64,000 nt of DNA from an uncultured Muribaculaceae bacterium (lineage in GTDB: Bacteria > Bacteroidota > Bacteroidia > Bacteroidales > Muribaculaceae), in contig CAMWJS010000001.1 in the NCBI GenBank assembly GCA_947174635.1, positions 62,001 through 126,000 of the forward strand. Direction: 5' to 3'. The notes under the pieces are model-generated. The model made no database searches, had not been told where the DNA came from, and worked only from the letters and a program-made list of their open reading frames with translations. This document shows positions 54,435 through 63,670 of this stretch, one piece after another. Numbering within the stretch: the first letter of the stretch is position 1; every line of letters starts with the position of its first letter. A program made the position numbers and the translations under genes.

Positions 54435-54737
54435 CTACATCACCCTCATCGGAGTGGTGAAATGCACTACATTGTTTCCGTAGCGCATTTGCAGCCCGTT
54501 GAAAAATTCCTGAGCGTCGCGCTGCATCCATTCCATCGCCTTGTCAAGGTCTTGCGCTATTCCCTGCAGAGTGAAACTCATGCATTCGGGGTCGACCTCC
54601 ACGAGAATTTCCGCCATTATTATGTCGGTGAAAAGCGATGACTTTTCCATCAGGGGCACAAGTCGTGAGCGGACATCGCCGACGATGGTTTCGGCTACAT
54701 TCCGTGCGGCATGAAAAGAGGTGTTGATAAGATACAT
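54435..54737 (-). CDS. DUF4286 protein
   Basis: A 100-residue protein of a small conserved Bacteroidetes family of unknown function, starting [16 protein letters not shown]. It has no membrane segment or signal peptide. It is placed just before ruvC, with a repeat between it and queA. Confidence 0.8.
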   Translation of the reverse strand: MYLINTSFHAARNVAETIVGDVRSRLVPLMEKSSLFTDIIMAEILVEVDPECMSFTLQGIAQDLDKAMEWMQRDAQEFFNGLQMRYGNNVVHFTTPMRVM

Positions 54738-54747
54738 AGTAGCATTA

Positions 54748-54835
54748 TTTTAGAGAGAGTTTGGATTAATTTGAAGTATCCTCGATCATTCTCTTTTATT
54801 GTTAATTACGGTTTAAATTCAAACGCTCTCTTAGA
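54748..54835. repeat. Palindromic repeat (empty-site copy of the 36935 repeat)
   Basis: Ends are inverted (TTTAGAGAGAGTTTGG and, reversed, TTCTAAGAGAGCGTTTG). It shares CATTCTCTTTTA and AAATTCAAACGCTCTCTTAG with 36935-37064 but lacks the 61-bp inner unit. It runs into the 3' end of queA, where about eleven codons are read from it. Confidence 0.8.
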
Positions 54836-56049
54836 AGAAGAGAACCGTCGCCGTAGCTCAGGAAGCGGTAATCGTGCTGCAGCGCGAAGTCGTAGACCGG
54901 CCGCCAGTCGCCTCCGGTAAATGCCGATACGAGAAGCAGCAGGGTGGAGCGTGGCTGATGGAAATTGGTGACCATGCCGTCGACCACACGATAGGTATAG
55001 CCCGGCGCTATGATGATACGCGTAGCGGCTATGAGTACGTTCAGGTTGTTGTTGTCAAGCCATTCCAGAATTTTCCGGAATGCTTCGCGGCGTGACAGCA
55101 TCGGATGGGTGGGGGAGTAGGGATACCACTGCGGCACCTCGTCGGCCTGACGCCCTTCGCTGATGAGACATCCGATGTGGTAGAGGCTCTCGAGAGTTCG
55201 CACCGATGTGGTTCCTACGGCAATCACCCTGCGGTCGGTCTCTGCAAGTTCGGCGATGAGCCGACGGTCAACGGCAATCCATTCGCTGTGCATCATGTGC
55301 TCGCCTATGGTGTCGCTTTTGACCGGCTGGAATGTTCCGGCCCCGACATGCAGCGTCAGTTCGTACCGCGGTATGCCTCGCTGCGATATGCGTTGCAGCA
55401 GACTGTCGGTGAAGTGGAGTCCGGCAGTCGGAGCGGCGACCGAACCCTCGATGTGGCTGTAGACTGTCTGGTAGTCTTTGCTGTCGGTTTCTTCAGTCGA
55501 GCGGTTGAGGTAGGGAGGTATTGGTATTTCCCCTGCCGACGATATGATCTGCGAGAATGTCACTCCGCTGTTGTTCCATGAAAATCTCACCACCGACGTA
55601 TTGTCATGGCGCGAGACACGCTCGGCTTCAAGGGTGACTGCGGTGCCGTCAATGTCGATTTCAGCCGACAGCTTCCCTGCCTTCCATCGTTTCGAATTTC
55701 CTACGAAACATATCCACGAGCAGCATTCCGTCGAAGCGAAATTCTGAGCGTAATCAGCCGGATTTTCCGGCTCGAGACAGAAAACTTCGATGAGGGCCCC
55801 GTTGCCGTCTTCGCCTTTGCGAAACCGTAGCCGCGCGTTGATTACGCGGGTATTGTTGTATATAAGCATCGAATCGGCCGGAAGCAACATGTCGAGTTCC
55901 GAAAACACATGGTCGGAAATCGAGCCGTCGGGCTGCCTGACAAGCAGCCGGCATGCGTCGCGCTGTTCCAGCGGGTGTTTTGCGATCCGCTCGTCGGGCA
56001 GGTCGTAGTCAAATTCCTCTATATTTATCTCTTTTACCTTATTGTCCAT
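54802..56049 (-). CDS. queA: S-adenosylmethionine:tRNA ribosyltransferase-isomerase
   Basis: A 415-residue enzyme that adds the epoxycyclopentane ring precursor to preQ1 tRNA in queuosine synthesis. Family segments are FDYDLPDERIAKHPLEQRD, NNTRVINARL, VAAPTAGLHFT, LHVGAGTFQPV and NFHQPRSTLLLLVSAF. The normal C-terminus would end soon after SYGDGSLLLR; the last residues RERLNLNRN come from repeat DNA (54748-54835), so the native stop has probably been replaced. Function is probably unaffected. Confidence 0.92.
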   Translation of the reverse strand: MDNKVKEINIEEFDYDLPDERIAKHPLEQRDACRLLVRQPDGSISDHVFSELDMLLPADSMLIYNNTRVINARLRFRKGEDGNGALIEVFCLEPENPADYAQNFASTECCSWICFVGNSKRWKAGKLSAEIDIDGTAVTLEAERVSRHDNTSVVRFSWNNSGVTFSQIISSAGEIPIPPYLNRSTEETDSKDYQTVYSHIEGSVAAPTAGLHFTDSLLQRISQRGIPRYELTLHVGAGTFQPVKSDTIGEHMMHSEWIAVDRRLIAELAETDRRVIAVGTTSVRTLESLYHIGCLISEGRQADEVPQWYPYSPTHPMLSRREAFRKILEWLDNNNLNVLIAATRIIIAPGYTYRVVDGMVTNFHQPRSTLLLLVSAFTGGDWRPVYDFALQHDYRFLSYGDGSLLLRERLNLNRN

Positions 56050-56096
56050 TTGTCTGATTTCGGTATATCCGGTCGGGGGGGATTTCCTTATCCACT

Positions 56097-57947
56097 CTAT
56101 TTCACTCTGACACGTTGGCCGATTTTGAGTTTAGAGCCGTCAATGCCGTTGAGCTGCTGCAACTTCCTGACTGTCGTGCCGTAGCGTTTGGCTATTTTTG
56201 AAAAAGTCTCTCCCTTCTTTACTTTATGATATACATTTTTGGGTGTTTTGTCGGTCTTTTTCTCTGTTTTCGGTGCCGGAGATTTCTCAGCCTGCGATTT
56301 TGTCGGCGTCACATCTTTTTCCACGTTGCTTCCCGATGATTGTGTTGACGCGGATTGGCGCGAATTGAATGTGGACTGTATGCGTTGACGCACCTCGGTC
56401 GCAGCCGCGTCATCGTATGCAGCGACGGCAGTGTCGGCGTATGCCGTAGTGTCGATGTCCGGCTCGGAGACAGCCTCGGCGGCTTCCCCCTCCGTATCGG
56501 TGTCATCGGCGGCGGTTCCGGCTTCTGCAGGCGTCGGTTCTGCCGTGATTGCTTCGGCGTTTTCTTCGGTTACTGCTTCGGGCTCCGAGATGTTTTCGGC
56601 CGTAGTAGCTGTTTCTTCAGGAACGACGACTGTCTCTTTGGGCTCTTCAGGTTTCAGCGTTTTCTTTGTTGTCACGATTTTGATGGTGCGGCCGCGGCGG
56701 AGTGTCTTTATGCCGTTTGCTTTTTTGATTGAAGCCGCTGTCACGCCATACCGTCGTGCGAGACCGCTGAATGTATCTCCCTTTTTGACTTTGTGGAATT
56801 TTATCTCTTCGGTGATGATGTATTTTCCGTCATCGCTTACTTTTGAAGACCCGGTCGATGGCTCTACAATGCCACGACGGGCGTATTTTGCGGCGTCATG
56901 GGCCACGATGCTGTCTTCAGAGATGATGTAGCACAATGCCTGGTGCGACGGCAATACGAGCGGATATGCCTTTATGTCGCCCGGTATCACGTCCTGACGA
57001 TATTGCGGATTGAGTGTGCGGATTTCCTCTATCGGTATGTTCAGCACATCGGCAATCTGCTGGAAATGCACACGCTTTTTGACATATACCGAGTCGGTGA
57101 TAATCGGACGGCGTGCAAGTGCCGGCGATATATTGTGCTTGTCGTAATAGTTCATCGCATAGTTGGCTGCGATAAATCCGGGCACATAGCCGCGTGTCTC
57201 CGGCGGCAGGAAAGGATATATCTCCCAGAAGTCTTTCTTCCCCCCTTCCCCTGCACGGCGCAACGCTTTGTTGACATTGCCCGGACCGCAGTTGTAGGCG
57301 GCGATGGCAAGCGACCAGTCGCTGTAGATGTCATGAAGTTGCTTGAGATAGCGGGCTGCCATCTGCGACGAGCGTATCGGGTCGCGTCGTTCGTCGACAA
57401 GCGAGTTGATTTCCATGCCGAGGCCTCGTGCGGTGGGAAGCATGAACTGCCATAGTCCCGTGGCACCGGCACGCGACACTGCATTGGGGTTGAGCGCCGA
57501 CTCTATGATGGGGAGATATTTAAGTTCCAGGGGTACGCCTTCCTGCTCGAGCGCCTGCTCGAATATGGGCATGTAGTAGGTCGACATGCCGAGCATGTTC
57601 TCAACGAGAGAACGCCGACGGTCGACATACATTTTGATATATGATTTCACCACTGAGTTAAACGGCATCTCTATCACTGCGGGCATCGACAAGAGGCGTT
57701 GCACGAGTTCTTCGTCGGTAGGCTCGACGGCCGAACCTGTGCCGTAATCCCCGCGGGCCAGTTCGGTATAGTTCTGCATATACCAGTTCTGCATCATCAG
57801 GTGGGTGTCGGCTTCGAAACTCTCGGGGTATATTATGTGCGGGTCGGTGATTGTATCCCTTAGCGACAGAATATCGGAGGCTGTCGCCCCTGCGGAGGTA
57901 AGTGAGATAAGAAGTGCTGCTGTTATGTTATGAAATATCTTTTTCAT
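56097..57947 (-). CDS. MltD-like lytic transglycosylase with two LysM domains
   Basis: A 616-residue protein with a signal peptide (start at ATG 57947, MKKIFHNITAALL). The SLT domain (about 120-270) has ESALNPNAVSRAGATGLWQF with catalytic Glu and the NCGPGN motif. A first LysM (VKKGDTFSGLARRYGVT) is separated from a second (VKKGETFSKIAKRYGT) by about 140 residues of acidic, Ala/Thr-rich low-complexity sequence. It cleaves peptidoglycan. It sits between the DUF5683 and queA genes. Confidence 0.92.
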   Translation of the reverse strand: MKKIFHNITAALLISLTSAGATASDILSLRDTITDPHIIYPESFEADTHLMMQNWYMQNYTELARGDYGTGSAVEPTDEELVQRLLSMPAVIEMPFNSVVKSYIKMYVDRRRSLVENMLGMSTYYMPIFEQALEQEGVPLELKYLPIIESALNPNAVSRAGATGLWQFMLPTARGLGMEINSLVDERRDPIRSSQMAARYLKQLHDIYSDWSLAIAAYNCGPGNVNKALRRAGEGGKKDFWEIYPFLPPETRGYVPGFIAANYAMNYYDKHNISPALARRPIITDSVYVKKRVHFQQIADVLNIPIEEIRTLNPQYRQDVIPGDIKAYPLVLPSHQALCYIISEDSIVAHDAAKYARRGIVEPSTGSSKVSDDGKYIITEEIKFHKVKKGDTFSGLARRYGVTAASIKKANGIKTLRRGRTIKIVTTKKTLKPEEPKETVVVPEETATTAENISEPEAVTEENAEAITAEPTPAEAGTAADDTDTEGEAAEAVSEPDIDTTAYADTAVAAYDDAAATEVRQRIQSTFNSRQSASTQSSGSNVEKDVTPTKSQAEKSPAPKTEKKTDKTPKNVYHKVKKGETFSKIAKRYGTTVRKLQQLNGIDGSKLKIGQRVRVK

Positions 57948-57989
57948 CTGACAAACTTGTTTTTTTATATGCGTTAGGTTCATAGTATG

Positions 57990-58820
57990 TCAAAAAGTAA
58001 TGGCCCATTGAAGCCCCATCGACGGCAGACGCGTCCGTCCGTCCTGTATCAGCGACGGATACACCTCCATCGACAGATCGGGCGATATGTCGAAATGAGC
58101 CAGCGACGCGTCGACGTATGCATCGACGACAGCGACCAGATACACGGCCACCATACCGATAATGCACAGGTCGCGGTTGCGGCGGAAATAATTTTTGCGC
58201 GAACGCAATATATTGGTGAGCCATGTCTTGTCAAGGTCCTCCTCTTTTACTGTCGAGGGGAAGAAGTCCATGTAGCTTCGTGTAGTCGGGTCGTTGTCCA
58301 TTATGTCGGCATAGGCCTTGGTGTAGTCGGAGAGCATGCCGTTGTTCCAGCTTGTGGCATAGCCGAGTCCGAGATATCCGCCGACTATGAGCGGGAGTTT
58401 CCAGTAACGGCGGTTGTACACCTGGCCGAGACCGGGAAACAATGCCGCAAGCCACACGGCTCTGGTAGGGTCGGGGTTGAACTCGATCTGACGGGGCACC
58501 CATTCGTCGGTTATCCCCGCAATCGAATCAAGCATGGCGGCGGTATCCGATACAGGAATGGTGTCGACAGGTACAAATTTTACGCGGTCGCCGGTCGTGA
58601 CAATCCGTTCGCCTTCGATTTCCGAGCCTTCAGGCAGCGGCGTGTTGCCCACCGGTATTTCCTTCGGCAGCGGAGTGTCCTCTTCGTCGTCAGAAGCAAA
58701 TGCAAAAGAATTTGAAAAAAGGTTAAATGGGAACAGCAACAGCGCCGCCAGCAGCGACAACAATGCGTTGCGGCTGACGGTGCTGATATATTCTTTTGTA
58801 GATGTCTTATCTTTTTTCAT
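57990..58820 (-). CDS. DUF5683 membrane protein
   Basis: A 276-residue protein with an N-terminal signal or membrane helix, a Pro/acidic segment (about 45-105), and a C-terminal part with RAVWLAALFPGLGQVYNRRY and two further helices (about 135-152 and 215-235). This matches DUF5683, conserved in Bacteroidetes between ParB and the lytic transglycosylase. The role is unknown, but the neighbourhood suggests cell-wall or division linkage. Confidence 0.8.
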   Translation of the reverse strand: MKKDKTSTKEYISTVSRNALLSLLAALLLFPFNLFSNSFAFASDDEEDTPLPKEIPVGNTPLPEGSEIEGERIVTTGDRVKFVPVDTIPVSDTAAMLDSIAGITDEWVPRQIEFNPDPTRAVWLAALFPGLGQVYNRRYWKLPLIVGGYLGLGYATSWNNGMLSDYTKAYADIMDNDPTTRSYMDFFPSTVKEEDLDKTWLTNILRSRKNYFRRNRDLCIIGMVAVYLVAVVDAYVDASLAHFDISPDLSMEVYPSLIQDGRTRLPSMGLQWAITF

Positions 58821-58882
58821 TGCGTAATTGGCTGGGATACAGGATATCGCATCGTTAAATTCTCAATCCCGCCATCGTTGGA

Positions 58883-59770
58883 CTATTGTTCTTTTGACTT
58901 CAGACTATCAAAGATAGTAATTAATTTGGCAAGTTCGTCCTGATTTTTGAACGGAAATGTTATTTTTCCTTTGCCGGAATTGTCGCAGGCAAACTGTACC
59001 GGAGTGTTGAATGTTGATGAGAGCTGTCGGCGAAGCATCTCGAAATCGCGGTTTGACGCCGGTTTTGCCTTCTCTTTTTTGGGGGCGCCGTCGGCAAGCT
59101 GATAGGCTTTGGCAAGCTCTTCTACCCGACGTACCGAAAGACCCTGTTTCAATATCTCGTTATAGAGCTTGAGCTGAAGAGCCGGATTGTCGATTGACAG
59201 CAATGCTCTGGCGTGACCCATGTCGAGGCGCTTGTCGCGCAGACCCAGCTGGACTTCGGCAGGCAGGCGGAGCAGACGCAGGAAGTTGGCAATCGTGGCG
59301 CGCTTCTTGCCTATGCGCTCGCTCAGACGTTCCTGTGTGAGATTGTACTGGTCGATGAGTTTCTTGAACGTAAGGGCGATTTCGATTGCATTGAGGTCTT
59401 CGCGCTGTATGTTCTCGATAAGCGCCATCTCGGTGAGCTCGGTGTCGTTGGCCGAGCGTATATAAGCCGGAACGGAAGAGAGTCCGGCCTTGACGGCGGC
59501 GCGGTAGCGGCGCTCGCCGGCGATAATCTGATATTGCTCGGGCCCGATTTTGCGCAGTGAGAGGGGCTGTATGATGCCGATTTCGCGTATTGACACCGCG
59601 AGGTCGTTGAGAGCATCTTCATCAAAGGTGGTGCGCGGCTGGCTCGGGTTGGGAGTGATGGCGTCGAGTGATATTTCGTTGATGGCTGAAGAGCCGCGTG
59701 CCGGAACATCGTCCATGGCTATAAGGGAGTCGAGTCCGCGGCCTAATGCATTGCGTTTTGGTAATGACAT
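58883..59770 (-). CDS. parB: Chromosome partitioning protein ParB
   Basis: A 295-residue ParB/Spo0J protein. The N-terminal CTPase segment shows ITPNPSQPRTTF and IAGERRYRAA, then MALIENIQREDLNAIE. A helix-turn-helix domain follows (YNLTQERLSERIGKKRATIANFLRL, split here as YNLTQERLSERIGKK and the following recognition helix), and a C-terminal dimer region ends the protein. It binds parS and spreads for chromosome segregation. ParA is just upstream on the same strand. Confidence 0.95.
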   Translation of the reverse strand: MSLPKRNALGRGLDSLIAMDDVPARGSSAINEISLDAITPNPSQPRTTFDEDALNDLAVSIREIGIIQPLSLRKIGPEQYQIIAGERRYRAAVKAGLSSVPAYIRSANDTELTEMALIENIQREDLNAIEIALTFKKLIDQYNLTQERLSERIGKKRATIANFLRLLRLPAEVQLGLRDKRLDMGHARALLSIDNPALQLKLYNEILKQGLSVRRVEELAKAYQLADGAPKKEKAKPASNRDFEMLRRQLSSTFNTPVQFACDNSGKGKITFPFKNQDELAKLITIFDSLKSKEQ

Positions 59771-59848
59771 GTATTCGGATGTTAGGGTGGGTGGATTGGC
59801 TGGTCCGCTGTCATGCCGGAAAGTGATGCCGGCAACAGTTGACGGAGC

Positions 59849-60613
59849 TTATCTGTTTTTATTGATAATCTCTTTTGCGAGCATGATATGGGAGGTGGCT
59901 CCGCGGCTTTCGGGGTCATAGAGGATTGCCGGCAGTCCGTGTGACGGAGCTTCGCTTAGTCGAATGTTTCGGGGTATGACGGTGTCGAACACCATGTCGG
60001 CGAAATGTCCTTTCAGCTCCTCGTAGATCTGGTTGGCCAGACGCAGGCGGGCGTCATACATCGTCAGCAGGAAGCCTTCGATTTCAAGCGCGGGATTGAG
60101 CTTTGACTTTATGATGCGTATGGTGTTGAGCAGTTTTGATATGCCTTCGAGGGCGAAATATTCCGCCTGCACGGGAATGATTACCGAATTGGCGGCCGTG
60201 AGGGCGTTGACTGTGATGAGCCCGAGCGACGGCGAGCAGTCAATCAGGATATAGTCATAGACCTGCTTGAGCGGTTCGAGGAGATTGGCGAGCACACGTT
60301 CGCGGTTGGGCTTGTTGATAAGTTCGATTTCTGCTCCGGCAAGGTCTATGCGCGACCCCACCAGGTCGAGATTTTCAACGCATGTCTTTACCTGGGAGCC
60401 GTCGATAGGGTAGCTGTCGACAAGACATTCATATATGGAGGAAGTCATGGAGCGCGGGTCGATTCCATAGCCTGATGTGGCGTTGGCCTGCGGGTCGGCG
60501 TCGATGATGAGAGTACGCTTTCCGGCTGATGCCAGTGAAGCTCCGAGATTGATAGTCGTTGTCGTTTTTCCGACGCCTCCTTTCTGGTTGGCGATTGCGA
60601 TGATTTTTCCCAT
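59849..60613 (-). CDS. parA: Chromosome partitioning ATPase ParA (Soj)
   Basis: A 254-residue ATPase with the deviant Walker A KGGVGKTTTTINLG (about 11-24), DCSPSLG (Walker B) and SVIIPVQAEYFALEG. It drives chromosome segregation with ParB, 78 bases downstream. It starts at ATG 60613. The segregation genes head a long minus-strand run that may be one or more operons. Confidence 0.96.
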   Translation of the reverse strand: MGKIIAIANQKGGVGKTTTTINLGASLASAGKRTLIIDADPQANATSGYGIDPRSMTSSIYECLVDSYPIDGSQVKTCVENLDLVGSRIDLAGAEIELINKPNRERVLANLLEPLKQVYDYILIDCSPSLGLITVNALTAANSVIIPVQAEYFALEGISKLLNTIRIIKSKLNPALEIEGFLLTMYDARLRLANQIYEELKGHFADMVFDTVIPRNIRLSEAPSHGLPAILYDPESRGATSHIMLAKEIINKNR

Positions 60614-60672
60614 ATATAGATTAGATTGAAAAATGTTTCACGCTGCAAATAAACAACTTTTTAATGGCATTG

Positions 60673-60700
60673 CAAAGTTAATAATCATCAAAGAACCAAA
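60673..60700 (-). promoter_or_regulatory. Promoter of parA
   Basis: On the minus strand TAACTTTG (60673-60680) is a good -7 element, 59 bases upstream of the start codon. The nearest TTTG (60697-60700) leaves only 16 bases, shorter than the usual 19-21, so the -33 assignment is uncertain. Confidence 0.5.
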
Positions 60701-60753
60701 TATGTTGATAACTGTTGATGATTGTTGATAATTACCCGTGGAACATTCGCCGA

Positions 60754-60785
60754 TTTGTGTATCTCGCCACTAATGATTATCTTTG
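60754..60785 (+). promoter_or_regulatory. Promoter of surE
   Basis: TTTG (60754-60757), a 20-base spacer and TATCTTTG (60778-60785); start codon 52 bases downstream. Confidence 0.75.
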
Positions 60786-60837
60786 TTTTGTTGCGGAGTG
60801 CCAGCCGTGACATGTAAAAAAAACAAATAGTCTGATT

Positions 60838-61608
60838 ATGGAAAAACCTTTGATACTTATAAGCAATGACGACGGCATAGCCGCTCCGGGCATACATGTG
60901 CTGGCCCGGATAGCCCAGCAGCTGGGCGATGTGTTTATCGTTGCCCCCGACTCTCCGCAGTCGGGAATGTCGTCGGCTATGTCGGTCAACACTCCGTTGC
61001 GCGTCAAGCGTCACGAAAACACCGACTACAATGACAATGTGAACATCTTCAGTGTGACCGGTACGCCTGTCGACTGTATAAAGCTTGCAATGAACAATAT
61101 TTTGCCACGCCGTCCCGACCTGATGCTGTGCGGCATCAACCACGGTTCGAATGCCGGCAACAATCTCATCTATTCCGGCACTATGGGGGCGGTGATGGAG
61201 GCATGCATGATTGGTATCCCTGCAGTGGGGTACTCCCTGATGCACCATTCGATGGCTGCCGATTTCTCGCAGACTGTCCCTTATATAGAAAAGATATCAA
61301 AGGCGGTCCTGTCGAAAGGATTGCCCTCAGGATTGTGTCTTAATGTCAACTTCCCCGCCAAGGTGGCTGTCGAGGGTCTCAAGGTGGTGCGCTCGGCCAA
61401 AAGCCACTGGACTGAGGAATACCGCGAATATATCGACCCTACTGGACGTCCGTTCTATTGGCTGACAGGGAAGCAGATTGACGAAGAGCCCGAAGCTACC
61501 GATACCGACCTTTACTGGCTCGGACGCAACTATGCCACCGTTGTTCCGGTCACCCCCGACCAGACTAATCCGGCGGCTATCCAGACAGTGCTGTCAATAG
61601 TGGGATGA
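60838..61608 (+). CDS. surE: 5'/3'-nucleotidase SurE
   Basis: A 256-residue metal-dependent nucleotidase. The first metal motif is LILISNDDGIAAPGI (Asp12, Asp13), followed by VAPDSPQSGMSSAMS and INHGSNAGNN. It dephosphorylates nucleoside monophosphates. It is divergent from parA with its own promoter, and is followed by the palindromic element at 61626. Confidence 0.95.
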   Translation: MEKPLILISNDDGIAAPGIHVLARIAQQLGDVFIVAPDSPQSGMSSAMSVNTPLRVKRHENTDYNDNVNIFSVTGTPVDCIKLAMNNILPRRPDLMLCGINHGSNAGNNLIYSGTMGAVMEACMIGIPAVGYSLMHHSMAADFSQTVPYIEKISKAVLSKGLPSGLCLNVNFPAKVAVEGLKVVRSAKSHWTEEYREYIDPTGRPFYWLTGKQIDEEPEATDTDLYWLGRNYATVVPVTPDQTNPAAIQTVLSIVG

Positions 61609-61625
61609 CAATGGACTTGGAATAT

Positions 61626-61787
61626 AAAAGAGATTGCGGGTGTTGCAGAACTCCAAAATTTCGGTTTGCGATGTAGGGACGCACGGCTCGTGTGTCCGGT
61701 AAAAGGCTGATAATCAGCGCTGTTTTGCGGACGCACGAGCCGTGCGTCCCTACGTTTTGGAGTTCTGCAACACCCCCAATCTCTTTT
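61626..61787. repeat. Palindromic element, family A, copy 2 (extended arms)
   Basis: Almost identical to 22310-22444 in its 61639-61774 core, with terminal GGTGTTGCAGAACTCC. Here the arms extend by another 11-bp perfect pair, AAAAGAGATTG / CAATCTCTTTT, so the ends carry A/T runs. It lies between convergent surE and the lipoprotein gene and can act as a bidirectional terminator. Confidence 0.88.
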
Positions 61788-61870
61788 GGCAGCTGTTAAA
61801 AATCAGCAAGTCAACAACCTGTGTCGCTTTTGTGAAAATACAAGCTGTTTCTATAGGTTGAGACACCCTC

Positions 61871-62338
61871 TTAAATGATGCTGTCGTTTTCGGCGTCGGT
61901 TACACGCGAGCGTATGCAGTCGTCATAGTAGTCTATGAGCATGCATTCGTCGGGGAGGTCATGGAACTCGGCCTTGTTCTGTTCCGAAAAGTTGCGCTGT
62001 CCCATCACAAGCACACGCCACACCTGCTCTCTGACTACAAGCAGCTCCATGAAATCGTTGTCGTGTTTCAGCCTCTGATATTCCTGGGTGAAACGCAGTG
62101 GCTCGGTGATGCCAAGCAACTCTTTCATGCGCACCTTGATGTCGCTGAACAGCAGTCGGGTGTTTTTTATCAGTGTCGAGTATTGCTCCGGGGTGAGCTT
62201 GCCGCCATTGGCGTCATATTCGGTGATAAGCGCACGGGTTTCGGCGGCGTTGAATTTTTCTCCGTCATCCTCGCCCTTCGAACATGATACGAAGGCCACG
62301 AGCATTACGGTTGCAAGCAGTGACAGTAACTTTTTCAT
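61871..62338 (-). CDS. Lipoprotein of unknown function
   Basis: A 155-residue protein with a lipoprotein signal ending AFVSC (Cys19). The rest is largely alpha-helical and acidic, without motifs I recognise. Its start overlaps the stop of the histidine phosphatase by four bases, so the two are made together, perhaps as a surface or periplasmic pair. The stop lies within AGACACCCTCTTAA. Confidence 0.7.
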   Translation of the reverse strand: MKKLLSLLATVMLVAFVSCSKGEDDGEKFNAAETRALITEYDANGGKLTPEQYSTLIKNTRLLFSDIKVRMKELLGITEPLRFTQEYQRLKHDNDFMELLVVREQVWRVLVMGQRNFSEQNKAEFHDLPDECMLIDYYDDCIRSRVTDAENDSII

Positions 62339-63636
62339 TTACGCAGTTCTTTCGGGCAGAATTCCACCGATGGTGTGTCGATGGCTTCCTGCATGTATTT
62401 CTTTACATCGTTCCAGCGGTAGAACGGGAATATGTCGCTCGGCATGTCGATGGCGGTCTCCTGCTCGTTCATCATGAACTTTACGATGACATCGCCCTGC
62501 TTGTCGCGGAAGAATACCATCTGCATGTTTGATGCCATCGGCGAAATGTTGTAGGATTGCCATACATTGGCAATATCGTCAAGATCTTTGGAGTATCCGT
62601 GGCAGTCAGTGAAACGCATAAGGGCGGCGAGCGGCACTATGTTTCCGTCGTGACCGAAACGCAGTGTGGCGCCATGCTTTCCGTTGTCGACATAGTCGTT
62701 GGCTGTGTCGAGGATGTTGCGCATCAGGTTTTTCGCATTGTCCACATTAAGCCCGTCGCTGTCGGGGTAGCTTGAATTCTTGATATAGAACGATGCGTTG
62801 ACCACATCCCAGAGGTCGTAAAGTTCTTCCGGTGTGAACAGACTGAGGAAATCGGCTTCTGTCTCCATGTTCTGCATGTCGACGGCTATCCAGTAGAGTC
62901 CCCACAGGAGTTTGTCAGTGAAGACATTTTCCAATACGTAGCGGTTGTCGTTGAAGAGTGTCGACATCACGCGGTCGGGGTTTACTTTTGACTTGCTCCA
63001 ATTTTCATACTCCGGTTTCCACGGCCGACGTCCTTTGTTGTCGTTGAAATCCCACGACGGCGGCTCGCTGTGACACAGGTAATTCATGTTGCGGGCGTTC
63101 GACTCTTTGGGTATCACCAGCGAGGGGTCGAGTTCCTTGAGCCCTTCGATGAAGTTGAACATCGAGTGGGCGCAACGCATCACTTGGGTTGATGCTGCGG
63201 TGTATTCTCCTCCTTTGGCGAATGCCTGGGGGTAAGCCTTGTACATGCGCTGGGCGATGTCGTGATGCTGGCGCGCGCCAAGAGGCGTGAGTTCGCCGCC
63301 GCGTCCGTAGGCTTCTTCCCATACGAGGAGCAGACTGTCGTAGGCCTCTTCGCCTTTCGAGGTGAGTTTGCCCGCGTCGTGAGCTTTGCGCATCACATCG
63401 ATTACGTCGGAGTAGTCTTTGTCAGAGATGAGATAGCGCGACCCGTGGCGGCCGTAATGGCTGATATAGAAAGGGGTGTATCCTTTGGGCGCGGGAGTGT
63501 TGTTGCTCTCGGTCACAGGATATGCGTAGTACACTCCACCCGCTTTGGCCGGGGTGTCGGCAACTTCTTGACGGGCTTTTTGTGAGTATCCCGTAATGCA
63601 AGTCAAGGCAAAAAGCCCGATCAATAGTTGTTTCAT
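62335..63636 (-). CDS. Secreted histidine phosphatase, second paralogue
   Basis: A 433-residue protein with a signal peptide (about 1-18) and the histidine-phosphatase motif ISHYGRHGSRYL (about 57-68). The second motif is RFGHDGNIVPL, HD rather than the HAE seen in the paralogue at 32419. It may act on another phosphate ester, for example glucose-1-phosphate or phytate. It lies between galE and the coupled lipoprotein on the same strand. Confidence 0.84.
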   Translation of the reverse strand: MKQLLIGLFALTCITGYSQKARQEVADTPAKAGGVYYAYPVTESNNTPAPKGYTPFYISHYGRHGSRYLISDKDYSDVIDVMRKAHDAGKLTSKGEEAYDSLLLVWEEAYGRGGELTPLGARQHHDIAQRMYKAYPQAFAKGGEYTAASTQVMRCAHSMFNFIEGLKELDPSLVIPKESNARNMNYLCHSEPPSWDFNDNKGRRPWKPEYENWSKSKVNPDRVMSTLFNDNRYVLENVFTDKLLWGLYWIAVDMQNMETEADFLSLFTPEELYDLWDVVNASFYIKNSSYPDSDGLNVDNAKNLMRNILDTANDYVDNGKHGATLRFGHDGNIVPLAALMRFTDCHGYSKDLDDIANVWQSYNISPMASNMQMVFFRDKQGDVIVKFMMNEQETAIDMPSDIFPFYRWNDVKKYMQEAIDTPSVEFCPKELRK

Positions 63637-63670
63637 CTCGTCGAGTATTGTTGTTAAGGTATTTTACGGA

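Noticed and set aside
60634..60652. TGTTTCACG near the parA start as a possible parS site
   Set aside because: Only the left half of the parS consensus is present; the right half reads CTGCAAA. A CGTGGAACA half-site near 60738 is also alone. No full parS palindrome is visible.
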